Positions 22,548 to 30,210 of a DNA stretch of 30,288 bases are shown in pieces; position 1 is the first letter of the stretch, and every line of letters begins with the position of its first letter. Below the pieces are notes generated by a model, which ran no database searches, was not told where the DNA came from, and saw only the letters and a list, made by a program, of their open reading frames with translations. The stretch is from assembly GCA_023512255.1 (NCBI GenBank), contig JAILZY010000042.1, positions 1-30,288 on the forward strand, given 5' to 3'. The DNA comes from a bacterium. GTDB lineage: Bacteria; SZUA-182; DTGQ01. A program made the translations under genes and the position numbers.

Positions 22548-22617
22548 TGTGGGGTCGGCTAATGGTAGGCCAGCAGACTTTGGCTCTGCCTATCCTGGTT
22601 CGAATCCAGGCCCCACA
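22548..22617 (+). tRNA. tRNA-Gln (anticodon TTG)
   Basis: It folds as a full cloverleaf. The acceptor TGTGGGG pairs with CCCCACA. The D-arm is GGCT/GGCC with loop AATGGTA. The anticodon stem GCAGA/TCTGC encloses loop CTTTGGC, with anticodon TTG at 22580-22582. The T-arm is CCTGG/CCAGG with loop TTCGAAT. The U1-A72 pair is typical of bacterial tRNA-Gln. CCA is not encoded (GGT follows). Confidence 0.97.
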
Positions 22618-22717
22618 GGTAGCGTGATAAGCCTGCCTATCCTGTCTATTGATTCTATTGATATTGATGAGATATGCTCTTTTTTATGAGCTTTTATAAA
22701 ACACGAGGATTGAGTCG

Positions 22718-23119
22718 ATGCGCTATCAAGAGTTTATTGAGCAGGTCAAAAAACTTGGTGGTTTTGAATCCCTGGACGAAGCTGCAAAAGTTACCGAGGC
22801 AACCCTTGAAACCTTGAGTGAGCGGCTTTCCAGGAAGGAACGGGAGGACCTTGCGGCCCAGCTTCCTAAGGAATTAAAGGAGTATTTCCTAAAAGGGAGG
22901 GATACGGAGCGGTTTCTGCTGGAGGATTTCTACAGTCGGGTCAGTGCACGGGCTGCTGTCCGCTATCATCGGGCGGTTGAACAAGCCCAGGCAGTGATGC
23001 AGGTGCTCCGAGAGGCAGTCTCGCCGGGTGAGCTTGAGGATATCTTGTCTGAGCTTCCCGATGAGTATGGCGAGCTGTTTGGGAGAAAGCCGAAAGGGCC
23101 GATGTCTCCTTCGATCTGA
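22718..23119 (+). CDS. DUF2267 family protein
   Basis: 133 aa, acidic and helical. The opening MRYQEFIEQVKKLGGF, the middle TLETLSERLSRKEREDLAAQLP and the ending DILSELPDEYGELFG match DUF2267, whose members carry two copies of a helical unit ending in LP..y..lF. Both copies are visible here (about 25-60 and 95-125). The biochemical role is unknown. GAGGAT is 7 nt before the ATG. It is a single gene just after the tRNA. Confidence 0.88.
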   Translation: MRYQEFIEQVKKLGGFESLDEAAKVTEATLETLSERLSRKEREDLAAQLPKELKEYFLKGRDTERFLLEDFYSRVSARAAVRYHRAVEQAQAVMQVLREAVSPGELEDILSELPDEYGELFGRKPKGPMSPSI

Positions 23120-23145
23120 GGTGATTTTTCGCTCAGCTTTTTTTT
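23116..23145 (+). terminator. Probable intrinsic terminator after the DUF2267 gene
   Basis: CTGAG (23116-23120, overlapping the stop codon) pairs with CTCAG (23132-23136), followed by C and eight Ts. The stem is short but the T-run is good. Confidence 0.45.
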
Positions 23146-23540
23146 CGCGCCCACCGGCGGCAAATCAGCTCTCCCGGGCCACGGCTAACTTGCTCGGGCT
23201 ACGCCACATTAGCTCAAACTCAACTAGGCCATATCAGCTCAAACTCAAAGAAAGTATGATGCTCCCTCAAAGTCGCAGCAACAGGAGCTCGACGATAAGA
23301 TAGAAGCCCCTTTTGGCCGCAAACTAGCAGTTAGGAGAGAAAAGATATCCGGGTACATGCTAGGGGGAACTTGAGCAAGGGAGAGCCTGATATTTCCAAG
23401 CCTTCCACTAGACGCCAGGCCGTTTTGTGGAGGATAGATGTGTGGAGGATAGAATAGTGGTCATGATCCGTAGAAGAGAGGCAGTGCCCTTGTATGTCTT
23501 TCAGGGCACTGCCTCAACCTGGATGCTCTGTATTATAGGG
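23146..23540. other. Intergenic region with short tandem repeats
   Basis: About 400 nt, no gene seen. A 24-nt unit is repeated at 23203-23226 and 23227-23250, sharing the block AGCTCAAACTCAA. A strong hairpin lies at 23478-23515. Confidence 0.5.
23478..23515 (-). terminator. 13-bp hairpin downstream of the C39-like gene
   Basis: GAGGCAGTGCCCT (23478-23490) and AGGGCACTGCCTC (23503-23515) pair perfectly around a 12-nt loop. It lies 26 nt past the stop of the minus-strand gene. No T-run follows, but position and strength suggest termination or mRNA protection. Confidence 0.65.
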
Positions 23541-24509
23541 TTAGCTTTTTAAGCCCTTACGCCCAAGGCCTACAAGGCCCAAAAGTCCAGAGGCAAATAG
23601 AAATATTGCCGGCGGCAGAGGGACAGGGGGATTTTGCTGGCTTCCTCCGGTTGGAGTAAAGCAGACTACACCTATCATTGGTAGTCCATAATAACTTCCT
23701 CCCCAAATCATCGAATCCTGTCCTTCCCACCAGGTATCATGAAGATATACGGTTTGAGTTGCATCATCATACCCGTAGCCAAACATGGAATGACCCTCAA
23801 CATTGATCATGACCACGCGGCCAGAATCTATTTCATTCTTATAATCCTGAAAACTAAAACCATACGGTAAGCCAAGATTATCAGTATATTGAATATAGAG
23901 GCTCCCCGGTACATAGTTATAGCCACAGTATTGCAGGTATTCACCGATTCCATATAAACCTGAAAACTGAGCTATTCCAAGGTCAAACTCCTTTTCAGCC
24001 GTAAGCTTTCTGCCATCATTATATAAGAAAAATATCGTAGAGCCATCGGTATTGCCAACATCATCCTGGCTGGTACCCATAAAATCAGCCAGGCAGTTAA
24101 AGTCATCGGGTCTGGTTCTGCCGCTGGCTAGAGGATCACCAGATTGTCCGTAACCTTTCCAAAAATCAGCGATATGCTCTGGGCTGGCAATGGCCTGATT
24201 GGCCAGGGCTCCTGGATGGCCAAAACTGCTCAATTCTGCCTGCCCGCCTGGAATCAGATTGTCATAGCTTAATCCCTGATAGCCATTGAGATCATAGTAG
24301 CCCATCATCATTCCGGCTGCGGTTGGACTGCATCCATACCACCACTCGTAATCAGGAGCATTGCCCAAAATATTTATCCCCCCAAAAACCTTAGCAACTA
24401 TGCCAAGCTCACTCAGATCAGGGAGGATAGTAACTGCCAGACATTGACTGTTGGTGAAAAAACAGAACAGGATCAGGACGACTGAGAGCAAGAATTTCGC
24501 ATACCGCAT
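23541..24509 (-). CDS. Secreted C39-like papain-fold protein with VPLPPA sorting tail
   Basis: 322 aa. Signal peptide at about 1-25. The centre resembles C39-like cysteine peptidases: Cys60 in WWYGCSPTAAGMMMGYYD, His240 in NVEGHSMFGYGYDD and Asp258 in LHDTWW would be the catalytic set. The last 27 residues begin VPLPPA, then a hydrophobic span IFLFASGLLGLVGL, and end in RKGLKS. This is the VPLPA/PEP-CTERM type of tail recognised by exosortases. AAGGAGA is about 8 nt before the ATG. It is probably exported and surface-anchored, acting in or on extracellular matrix. The substrate is unknown, and it could be a non-enzymatic relative. Confidence 0.82.
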   Translation of the reverse strand: MRYAKFLLSVVLILFCFFTNSQCLAVTILPDLSELGIVAKVFGGINILGNAPDYEWWYGCSPTAAGMMMGYYDLNGYQGLSYDNLIPGGQAELSSFGHPGALANQAIASPEHIADFWKGYGQSGDPLASGRTRPDDFNCLADFMGTSQDDVGNTDGSTIFFLYNDGRKLTAEKEFDLGIAQFSGLYGIGEYLQYCGYNYVPGSLYIQYTDNLGLPYGFSFQDYKNEIDSGRVVMINVEGHSMFGYGYDDATQTVYLHDTWWEGQDSMIWGGSYYGLPMIGVVCFTPTGGSQQNPPVPLPPAIFLFASGLLGLVGLGRKGLKS

Positions 24510-25122
24510 AAGACAATCTCCTTAGGAAAACAATTTGTGGATGTGGATAATGTTTATCTGTAGGCAGATAATAATATTGCCTATTACATGAAGAAAAAGG
24601 TAGCATTTTTTATTCCACTTCTGATCGCCAGATGAATTCGTATTCATGCTCCTCAAAAAGACAGGCACAGTAAAGAGATTAGGCCACAGAGATCAGGCCA
24701 CAGAGATCAGGCCACGGGCTGCAGCATTGATTAACCTGGTACGTACCCACTCTCTTTGGAGAGAGGTAATTTTTATACTACTCCTTTCATTTTTTTATGA
24801 TATTTACCAAGCTCATTTTTATCCGATAGAAATATAAGAGTAAACTATGAGAGTGGTGAGGAATCGCCATCGACATTTCCCCATCTAGTCTTTTCGGAGA
24901 GCCTGAGAGAGGGCGAAGCTCTCTTGGTATAGAGGCCATAGAAAATCCAAACCGTTCATTTCACCTTTCCGTGACGATACAAAATTATATAACCACGAAC
25001 TAGGCATTCTGTGATACAATGCACCTTCGATCCAATGCACTTTTCAAAAATAGTCAAAAACACGATCCACGAGATTAAAAACAGAAACTTTTGAACTCTT
25101 GGCTAAAAAGGAGCACCGTGGC
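24510..25122. other. Intergenic region, no gene seen
   Basis: About 610 nt between divergent genes. AGATCAGGCCACAG-like units repeat three times at about 24678-24717. A weak GAGAGC/GCTCTC hairpin is at about 24897-24923. A 63-codon frame at 24646-24837 contains the repeats and lacks gene character. Confidence 0.5.
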
Positions 25123-26430
25123 ATGAGCCGAAGACCAGAAAAGATGATTATTTATAACCTGTTTCCCCTCCTGGCTGGAAAATTCACTGACTGGGAAAAA
25201 CACCTTAGCCGCGCTGCTAAAATGGGCTTTAACTGGATTTTTGTCAACCCCATTCAGCGACCTGGAAAATCAGGTAGTATCTACGGCATAGCGGATTACT
25301 ACGATTATCATCCCCTGCTGATTGATGAGAAAAGCGGCCAAAAACCTGAGGAGCAGGTTAAGGATGTCCTCAAGACAGCGGAAAAACTTGGCCTTCGGGT
25401 TATGGTTGATCTGGTTATCAATCACTGCAGCGTAGATTCTGATCTCCTGAAGCTTCATCCCGAATGGTTTCTCTGGGAGGCCAAGGGGCAGGTTGCTCAC
25501 CCCTTTGCTGATGAAAATGGGAAAAAGGTGGTCTGGACAGACCTGGCTCAGTTTGACCACAAGAGTAGCCGGGATAAGGAAGGCATGTTTCAGTATTTCT
25601 TTGGGGTAGTAAAGTTTCTTATAGAGCTTGGCTTTAGCGGGTTCCGCTGTGATGCGGCCTATCAGGTTCCTAAAAACCTGTGGGAGCGGCTCATCCATGA
25701 GACCAAAAGACGGTATCCAGAGGTACTCTTTTTTGCTGAAACTCTCGGCTGTCCGTCTGATTTGACCAGAAGTACAGCTAGTGCTGGTTTTGATTATATC
25801 TTTAATAGTTCTAAATGGTGGGATTTCAACAGTCAGTGGCTGATGCAGCAGTATGCCCTCACCCGGGAGATCGCCCCTTCGATTGGGTTTCCTGAAAGCC
25901 ACGATACGGTAAGACTTTGTGAGGAACTCAAAGGCAACATCGACGGTCTGAAGCAGCGGTATCTATTTGCCGCTCTCTTTTCTGGCGGAGTGATGATGCC
26001 GATCGGCTTTGAATTCGGCTTTCGTAAAAAGCTACATGTGGCCAAAACCAGACCAGAAGACTGGGAAGAAACAGACATTGACCTGACTTCCTTCATAACC
26101 GAGGTCAACCGAATCAAGGCAGAACATGTGATTTTTCAAGAAGATGCTCCGACTGAGATTCAGTCTCACGATGATAATCATCAGGTTATGCTCATGTGGA
26201 AAGCATCCACCAGTGACCATGAAGAATCACTGGTTATCCTCAACAAAGATATCCATAACAAACAGCGTTTTTATACGGAAAAAATGCAAAAATTCATTCA
26301 ATCTGGGGCTCCTTTGAAGGACATCTCCCCAGAATTTACCCTGGATTATATCCCCTCGCCGTTTACCTATGATCTTCGGCCAGGACAGGGAATTGTGCTG
26401 ATCACCTCACGGGACCTTGTTGCCGTATAA
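25123..26430 (+). CDS. GH13 (alpha-amylase family) enzyme, subfamily unassigned
   Basis: 435 aa, cytosolic (no signal peptide). All four GH13 regions are present: VMVDLVINHC (about 93-102), GFRCDAAY with nucleophile Asp177, FFAETLGC with acid/base Glu206, and FPESHDTVR with Asp261. The opening IIYNLFPLLAGKFTDWEKHL, then FNWIFVNPIQRPGKSGSIYGIADYY, is distinctive and is not the TreY, TreZ or classical GlgE pattern. It probably acts on alpha-glucans or malto-oligosaccharides, possibly with the trehalose pathway 15 kb upstream; that link is inference. ATG 25123 follows AAGGAG (25108-25113) by 9 nt. A TTG at 25099 would add eight residues. Confidence 0.85.
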   Translation: MSRRPEKMIIYNLFPLLAGKFTDWEKHLSRAAKMGFNWIFVNPIQRPGKSGSIYGIADYYDYHPLLIDEKSGQKPEEQVKDVLKTAEKLGLRVMVDLVINHCSVDSDLLKLHPEWFLWEAKGQVAHPFADENGKKVVWTDLAQFDHKSSRDKEGMFQYFFGVVKFLIELGFSGFRCDAAYQVPKNLWERLIHETKRRYPEVLFFAETLGCPSDLTRSTASAGFDYIFNSSKWWDFNSQWLMQQYALTREIAPSIGFPESHDTVRLCEELKGNIDGLKQRYLFAALFSGGVMMPIGFEFGFRKKLHVAKTRPEDWEETDIDLTSFITEVNRIKAEHVIFQEDAPTEIQSHDDNHQVMLMWKASTSDHEESLVILNKDIHNKQRFYTEKMQKFIQSGAPLKDISPEFTLDYIPSPFTYDLRPGQGIVLITSRDLVAV

Positions 26431-26457
26431 AAACAAGATGACTATAAAAACAAGATG
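26426..26457 (+). repeat. 15-nt duplication across the GH13 stop codon
   Basis: TATAAAAACAAGATG is present at 26426-26440 (including the TAA stop) and at 26443-26457. It is a short tandem duplication. Confidence 0.9.
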
Positions 26458-26595
26458 ATGAAGATTGCCCCCTGGCTTCCACTTTCCTGCTGTATGGCTT
26501 GATAGACCTTTCTTGTGAAGTAACCTTTGGGCCTTCAACGGATGAGGCACAGGCTGAGAGAGAAAGAGCGATTAAGGTTTCTGCTCAAGCCTCTG

Positions 26596-26634
26596 CCCCT
26601 CTCCTCACCACTTTTAAAAAGGGGAGGAGAGGGG
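26596..26634. terminator. Hairpin between convergent GH13 and PrcB-like genes
   Basis: CCCCTCTCCTC (26596-26606) and GAGGAGAGGGG (26624-26634) form a perfect 11-bp stem, with CTTTTAAAAAG in the loop. There is no T-run after it. It is placed between convergent genes, so it could serve both. Confidence 0.55.
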
Positions 26635-26726
26635 ATCAGAATAAAGGCTTTAAGTTGTTGCAGGGTGTGATCCAGTAATATTAGCTGCCAATAAAATAGC
26701 CAGTTAGCACCTTAGGTCTGTTAGCA

Positions 26727-27284
26727 TCATTCGGCTGACGGTGGAAGAATATTTCCGTCAATTCCTGAGGGAGGAGTTATTTCTGGTGGAGTTATCTGCG
26801 GTGGCCTCTGGTGCTCAAAAACAATTGAATGAGTATCAATCTTTTTTAATCTTATGATATGAAAGGGATTAGTAATAACGCACAGGGGACCGGGAGTCTC
26901 ATTATCTTCAATGAGGATACGGAGACAGCAGGGTTTTTTATCATCGAGATTGACCCCAAGGACCTTAGTACTTGGCCCCCCGCCGGAGGTCTGGTATCCT
27001 AAGAGGGTAACAACCACCATCTCTTTGCCAAAATTGATCTTAGGCAATGGAGGCGCAGGGGTTATTCCGGCTGTGTGTTGTGCCCAGAATTTAGCCCAAG
27101 TCTTTTGGTCCTTAATGAGCATATCCAGACCACAGAAACCAGGATCGTCATAGCGGTAATAACTGATGGCTCCCTGATCCACGGTTATAAACGGAATGGA
27201 TAGGCTGCTCCCTAGAGAGAATGATGCTGAAACTAAAAGCATAAAGAAAATCAAGCCAAAAGTAAACCATTTCTTTGCCTTCAT
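26727..27284 (-). CDS. Secreted PrcB-like protein
   Basis: 185 aa. Signal peptide at about 1-27 (KKWFTFGLIFFMLLVSASFSLG). Residues about 33-150 match the PrcB C-terminal domain family, named after a protease-complex subunit: VDQGAISYYR, LIKDQKTWAKFWAQHT, PPLPKINFGKEMVVVTLLG and GPLCVITNPFHIIRLK follow in the family order. The tail is proline-rich (PPQITPPEITPPSG). AGGAGG lies about 7 nt before the ATG. No PrcA-like protease is adjacent. The role is likely extracytoplasmic; its function is not known. Confidence 0.8.
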   Translation of the reverse strand: MKAKKWFTFGLIFFMLLVSASFSLGSSLSIPFITVDQGAISYYRYDDPGFCGLDMLIKDQKTWAKFWAQHTAGITPAPPLPKINFGKEMVVVTLLGYQTSGGGPSTKVLGVNLDDKKPCCLRILIEDNETPGPLCVITNPFHIIRLKKIDTHSIVFEHQRPPQITPPEITPPSGIDGNILPPSAE

Positions 27285-27443
27285 AACATCTCCTCCTTAA
27301 GGTTTTTGGGTTACTTAAGCCTTTAAGATAAATTATTAATTATTTTGTATTTTACAATACATAAAAGCATAATGTGTGCCAAAAGATCTGTCTGTCAATT
27401 AGTAAGCTATAGCGACGATTGAGTCGGAAAATTGAAAATCTGA

Positions 27444-27462
27444 ATGTAAATTTTGTTTACAT
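27444..27462. promoter_or_regulatory. Operator-like palindrome
   Basis: ATGTAAA (27444-27450) and TTTACAT (27456-27462) are perfect inverted copies around TTTTG, in the middle of a divergent promoter region. The binding protein is unknown. Confidence 0.5.
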
Positions 27463-27471
27463 AAAGATATG

Positions 27472-27513
27472 GATAGTAGCAAAAACTCTGGTTAACCTGA
27501 GATTCGCTACTGT
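27472..27513. other. Nested hairpin in the divergent region
   Basis: GATAGTAGC and GCTACTGTC form the outer stem; inside, CTCTGGTTAACCTGAG is near-palindromic. It is well upstream of both genes, so it is more likely a binding site or leader structure than a terminator. Confidence 0.5.
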
Positions 27514-27596
27514 CAATGATGTTAACAGAAAAACATGGGCTCCCACTTTTACCTATTGATTTTTACTTGGGGAACATCTGGAGCAGCTACCTAGCC

Positions 27597-27625
27597 TTGA
27601 CAGAAAGGAGATATGAAGGTATAAC
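27597..27625 (+). promoter_or_regulatory. Sigma-70 promoter for the zinc-ribbon gene
   Basis: TTGACA (27597-27602), exactly 17 nt, then TATAAC (27620-27625), about 50 nt before the ATG at 27676. The -35 box is a perfect consensus. Confidence 0.65.
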
Positions 27626-27675
27626 CATACCAAATAAGGAGTTGATCCTACTTAACAAAAAGGAGGAAATAGATC

Positions 27676-27861
27676 ATGTCTCTCTATTCGTTTAACTGCC
27701 AGGCGTGTGGTACGGACTTTGAATCGTCGCTTAAGGAAGGCGAGCCCGCCCTGCGATGTCCAAAGTGTGGATCTACCAAGGTAGAAAAGAAACCCTCTGG
27801 TCTTGCTGGTTTTTTCCAGAAGGGAAAAAATAGTTTTGATCAGTGTTTTTCCTGGAGTTGA
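27676..27861 (+). CDS. Small FmdB-type zinc-ribbon protein
   Basis: 61 aa. Two CxxC knuckles: CQAC at about 9-12 and CPKC at about 28-31, with the pattern MxxYxFxCxxCG..F found in FmdB-like putative regulatory proteins. It lacks the longer Ser-rich tail of some members. AAGGAGG is about 9 nt before the ATG, a strong promoter is upstream and a terminator is directly downstream, so this is a single-gene unit. The function is not known. Confidence 0.85.
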   Translation: MSLYSFNCQACGTDFESSLKEGEPALRCPKCGSTKVEKKPSGLAGFFQKGKNSFDQCFSWS

Positions 27862-27862
27862 A

Positions 27863-27903
27863 AACCAAAAAAGTAAGGCGGCAGGTAGCCGCTTTGGTTA
27901 TTT
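27863..27903 (+). terminator. Intrinsic terminator after the zinc-ribbon gene
   Basis: AACCAAA (27863-27869) pairs with TTTGGTT (27893-27899), and GCGGC (27878-27882) pairs with GCCGC (27888-27892) inside. ATTTT follows. It begins just after the stop. Confidence 0.7.
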
Positions 27904-28040
27904 TCCTATGCGGATTCGACTATTAACTCCACTAACCTTTTTTCTGCCAATCAATATCAACTCTGCTGGGTTGATGTTTGACCTTCCCTACTCATCCTAT
28001 TGAGAGCAAGTAAGATCAGACAGCAAGGGGCTGGGAGTGA

Positions 28041-28805
28041 TTAGCAAGACGCCCCTTGCTGCTCTATCAGCTCCATAAACCGCAGGGCATTTTCTTTCAT
28101 CCACTGGTTATTAAACAATACATAGGTTGGCTTTTCCCTAACCCAGGCCATCAAGGTTTGCAGATCTTGGTCAGTATAGCGGTAGGTGTAGCCGCTGATT
28201 CCGTGGAGACGAAAATAGTGAAAATTCCCATACTGCGGCTTATCTTTGAAAGGATCGACACAGTGGATCAAATCAAGGTTACGGCAAAGCTCAAAGATCA
28301 GCTCACTGGACCAGGCCGCACCGCGTGGCTCCCAGGCTAGGCAAAACCCTTGACGGTCAATAGTGGTGAAAAATTTTTGCATATTGGCGATATTTTCCCT
28401 ATTTGGCTCGAAACTTGCCGGACACTGAAAAAGTATTATCCGTGCTCCCAGGCTGCGGGCAAACTGTGCGGTCCGCCTCCAGGCTTCAATCACTTCATCC
28501 GTCGAGCGAAAGCTGCCATAGCAAGCCACCCGCGATGGCTCGATCTTCTCCCTTAGGCGGCGGTAGGTTGGGCTGATTGGCTCATGGGTAATCAACTGCC
28601 AGGCCTTCATGGTGAATTCAAAACCTTGCGGTGCAGACTGCTGCCATCGCTCAGCGGTCTTTAGCTGTGGGAGCTGATAAAAGGTCTGTTGAATCTCTAT
28701 CAGCTGAAATAGTCGGAAATACTCTGCCTGTGAAACAGCAAATCCACAGCAGCCGATTTTTGCTTTAGCACCTGTTTTTTGAATATCAGTCGCTTTCTGG
28801 ATCAT
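28041..28805 (-). CDS. DUF72 (YecE-like) protein
   Basis: 254 aa, cytosolic. It matches the DUF72 TIM-barrel-like family: IGCCGFAVSQAEYF (about 17-30), EIQQTFYQLP, TAERWQQSAPQGFEFTMKAWQLITH, ARIILFQCPASF, AWEPRG, YFRLHG and YVLFNNQW, in the family order. The biochemical activity of the family is not settled. Its ATG overlaps the stop of the upstream cohesin-like/dockerin gene (ATGA at 28802-28805), so the two are translationally coupled, which is surprising for a cytosolic and a secreted protein. Confidence 0.92.
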   Translation of the reverse strand: MIQKATDIQKTGAKAKIGCCGFAVSQAEYFRLFQLIEIQQTFYQLPQLKTAERWQQSAPQGFEFTMKAWQLITHEPISPTYRRLREKIEPSRVACYGSFRSTDEVIEAWRRTAQFARSLGARIILFQCPASFEPNRENIANMQKFFTTIDRQGFCLAWEPRGAAWSSELIFELCRNLDLIHCVDPFKDKPQYGNFHYFRLHGISGYTYRYTDQDLQTLMAWVREKPTYVLFNNQWMKENALRFMELIEQQGASC

Positions 28806-30172
28806 GGAAAGGTAGGATATTTGAGAGTGAATGTCCCCTTATCCAGAAGCTGGCCTAGGTTATCCTTGAGACTGTAGCTTCCCTCGACCACAAATTGCCC
28901 TGCCCAGATACACCAAACTCCTGGCGGGCAGAGACTGTTGGCGGCTGTGCCGCTAAAGTGGCCTAAGATGCTTCCATCAGCAAAATTAGCCTGGAAGGAG
29001 ATAGGAGCTGAGCCTCCAGTCGGAATATACAGAAAGTTTACCAGGCTCCCTTGCTCTTTAACCCAAGGTGAGTCAAACATGTCCACAGTCTGCTCTTCCC
29101 GGTCGATGATCAGCTTTCCCATTGTGTCAGTATGATTTTGGCTTTTCCACTCTCCCTCCATCCTGATAGGCGCCGCTGCGGCCCCTCCTCCTCGCTGATT
29201 CAGACAGGAGGGAAGCCCAAGGTAAGTTTTAAATATGCAGAGTGCATCCCCAGGCGTAACTCGGCCATTATTGTCTACATCGGCACACTCAGAACATGGG
29301 CCCGATTTAAGATAGCAGCGAAAGGCAATTAGGGCATCCTCAGGGGTCAGATATCCGTCATTGTTAAGATCTGCCCCCGGGCAGCGAGAGAGGCAAAGAC
29401 ATCCCTGGCTTGAGGAAAAGCTAGCGAAATCATCCTTAAGATTCTCTAGGCGCAAGGGGTAACACTCGCTTTTTTGTCCCGCCGGCTGGCACTCTCCCCG
29501 GAAGTAGGCCCACTCATCACATTCGCTCCCATCGCTGAAAATACAAACTCCATACTGGTTACCTTTTTCATCTTCCCGGATTTCCAGCCTCCCCCCATTT
29601 TTCAGACAGTAAACCGAAGCAGGGTTAGGTAGGCCGACTAACCCCTTCTGCTCAGGGTTTTTTGAGCCAATTTCCTGGCTTTCAGCCTGCTGTTGTTTCT
29701 CTTTAGCCTGAAAACTCAGCCGGAGCAGACAGCCACTTGCTCCTTTCGGAAGACCACCACTGGTGGAAATTCCCGCTCCCCTAAGCCTACCCGGGGCAAT
29801 TTTGATTACCTCTAGCGGATCGAATGCACCAGCTAGCTCCCCTGCTTCAAAACCCAGAAATTCAAGGCCCTGCTCAGGGTAAGTAACCTCAAAGCCAAAG
29901 GCAGAAACAGAGCAAGGCGCATGCTGAATTCTGACCGGAACCAGTATCCGCTCATCCACCCTCGCCTTAATTCCCTCAATATCTAATTCTCCCGAATCAT
30001 CTTCAAGACAAGTCTCATTAATCCTATCTACCCCTGCTTCTTCCCCAGCTAGAAGAGATTTTGCCCATAGATTCGGAACAAAAACTGCTGACCCTACCGA
30101 CAACAAGGCCACCATTCCAAAAATCAAACCAAGAGCCAATATTCTTAATACTAAGATTTTTTCAATTTTCAT
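28802..30172 (-). CDS. Secreted protein with cohesin-like, DUF333 and dockerin domains
   Basis: 456 aa. Signal/anchor segment at about 3-35. A cohesin-like region runs about 60-157 (VPVRIQHAPCSVSAFGFEVTY, then GCLLRLSFQA). DUF333 is at about 182-230, unmistakable from NPASVYCLKNGGRLEIRED to EWAYFRGEC. A type I dockerin lies at about 265-323, with two calcium loops, DLNNDGYLTPED and DVDNNGRVTPGD, each followed by an A-rich helix. A C-terminal beta domain (about 338-456) ends LLDKGTFTLKY and resembles the end of the Gly-Leu-Tyr protein. There are many cysteines. ATG 30172 follows GAGGTG by about 6 nt; GTG 30179-30181 is less likely. Cohesin-like plus dockerin in one chain could allow self-association or binding to other surface proteins. 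DUF333 has no known function. Confidence 0.88.
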   Translation of the reverse strand: MKIEKILVLRILALGLIFGMVALLSVGSAVFVPNLWAKSLLAGEEAGVDRINETCLEDDSGELDIEGIKARVDERILVPVRIQHAPCSVSAFGFEVTYPEQGLEFLGFEAGELAGAFDPLEVIKIAPGRLRGAGISTSGGLPKGASGCLLRLSFQAKEKQQQAESQEIGSKNPEQKGLVGLPNPASVYCLKNGGRLEIREDEKGNQYGVCIFSDGSECDEWAYFRGECQPAGQKSECYPLRLENLKDDFASFSSSQGCLCLSRCPGADLNNDGYLTPEDALIAFRCYLKSGPCSECADVDNNGRVTPGDALCIFKTYLGLPSCLNQRGGGAAAAPIRMEGEWKSQNHTDTMGKLIIDREEQTVDMFDSPWVKEQGSLVNFLYIPTGGSAPISFQANFADGSILGHFSGTAANSLCPPGVWCIWAGQFVVEGSYSLKDNLGQLLDKGTFTLKYPTFP

Positions 30173-30210
30173 AACTATCACCTCATTATAATATTATGTT
30201 ATTAAAATGA

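Larger units (their letters stand above)
27285..27675. promoter_or_regulatory. Divergent intergenic region
   Basis: 390 nt between the divergent PrcB-like and zinc-ribbon genes. It contains a 19-bp operator-like palindrome (27444-27462), a nested hairpin (27472-27513) and a good promoter (27597-27625). A TGTAT/ATACA partial palindrome is near 27354. Confidence 0.5.

Noticed and set aside
22598-22617. Attachment site at the tRNA-Gln 3' end
   Set aside because: No second copy of the tRNA 3' segment and no integrase gene are seen in the window.
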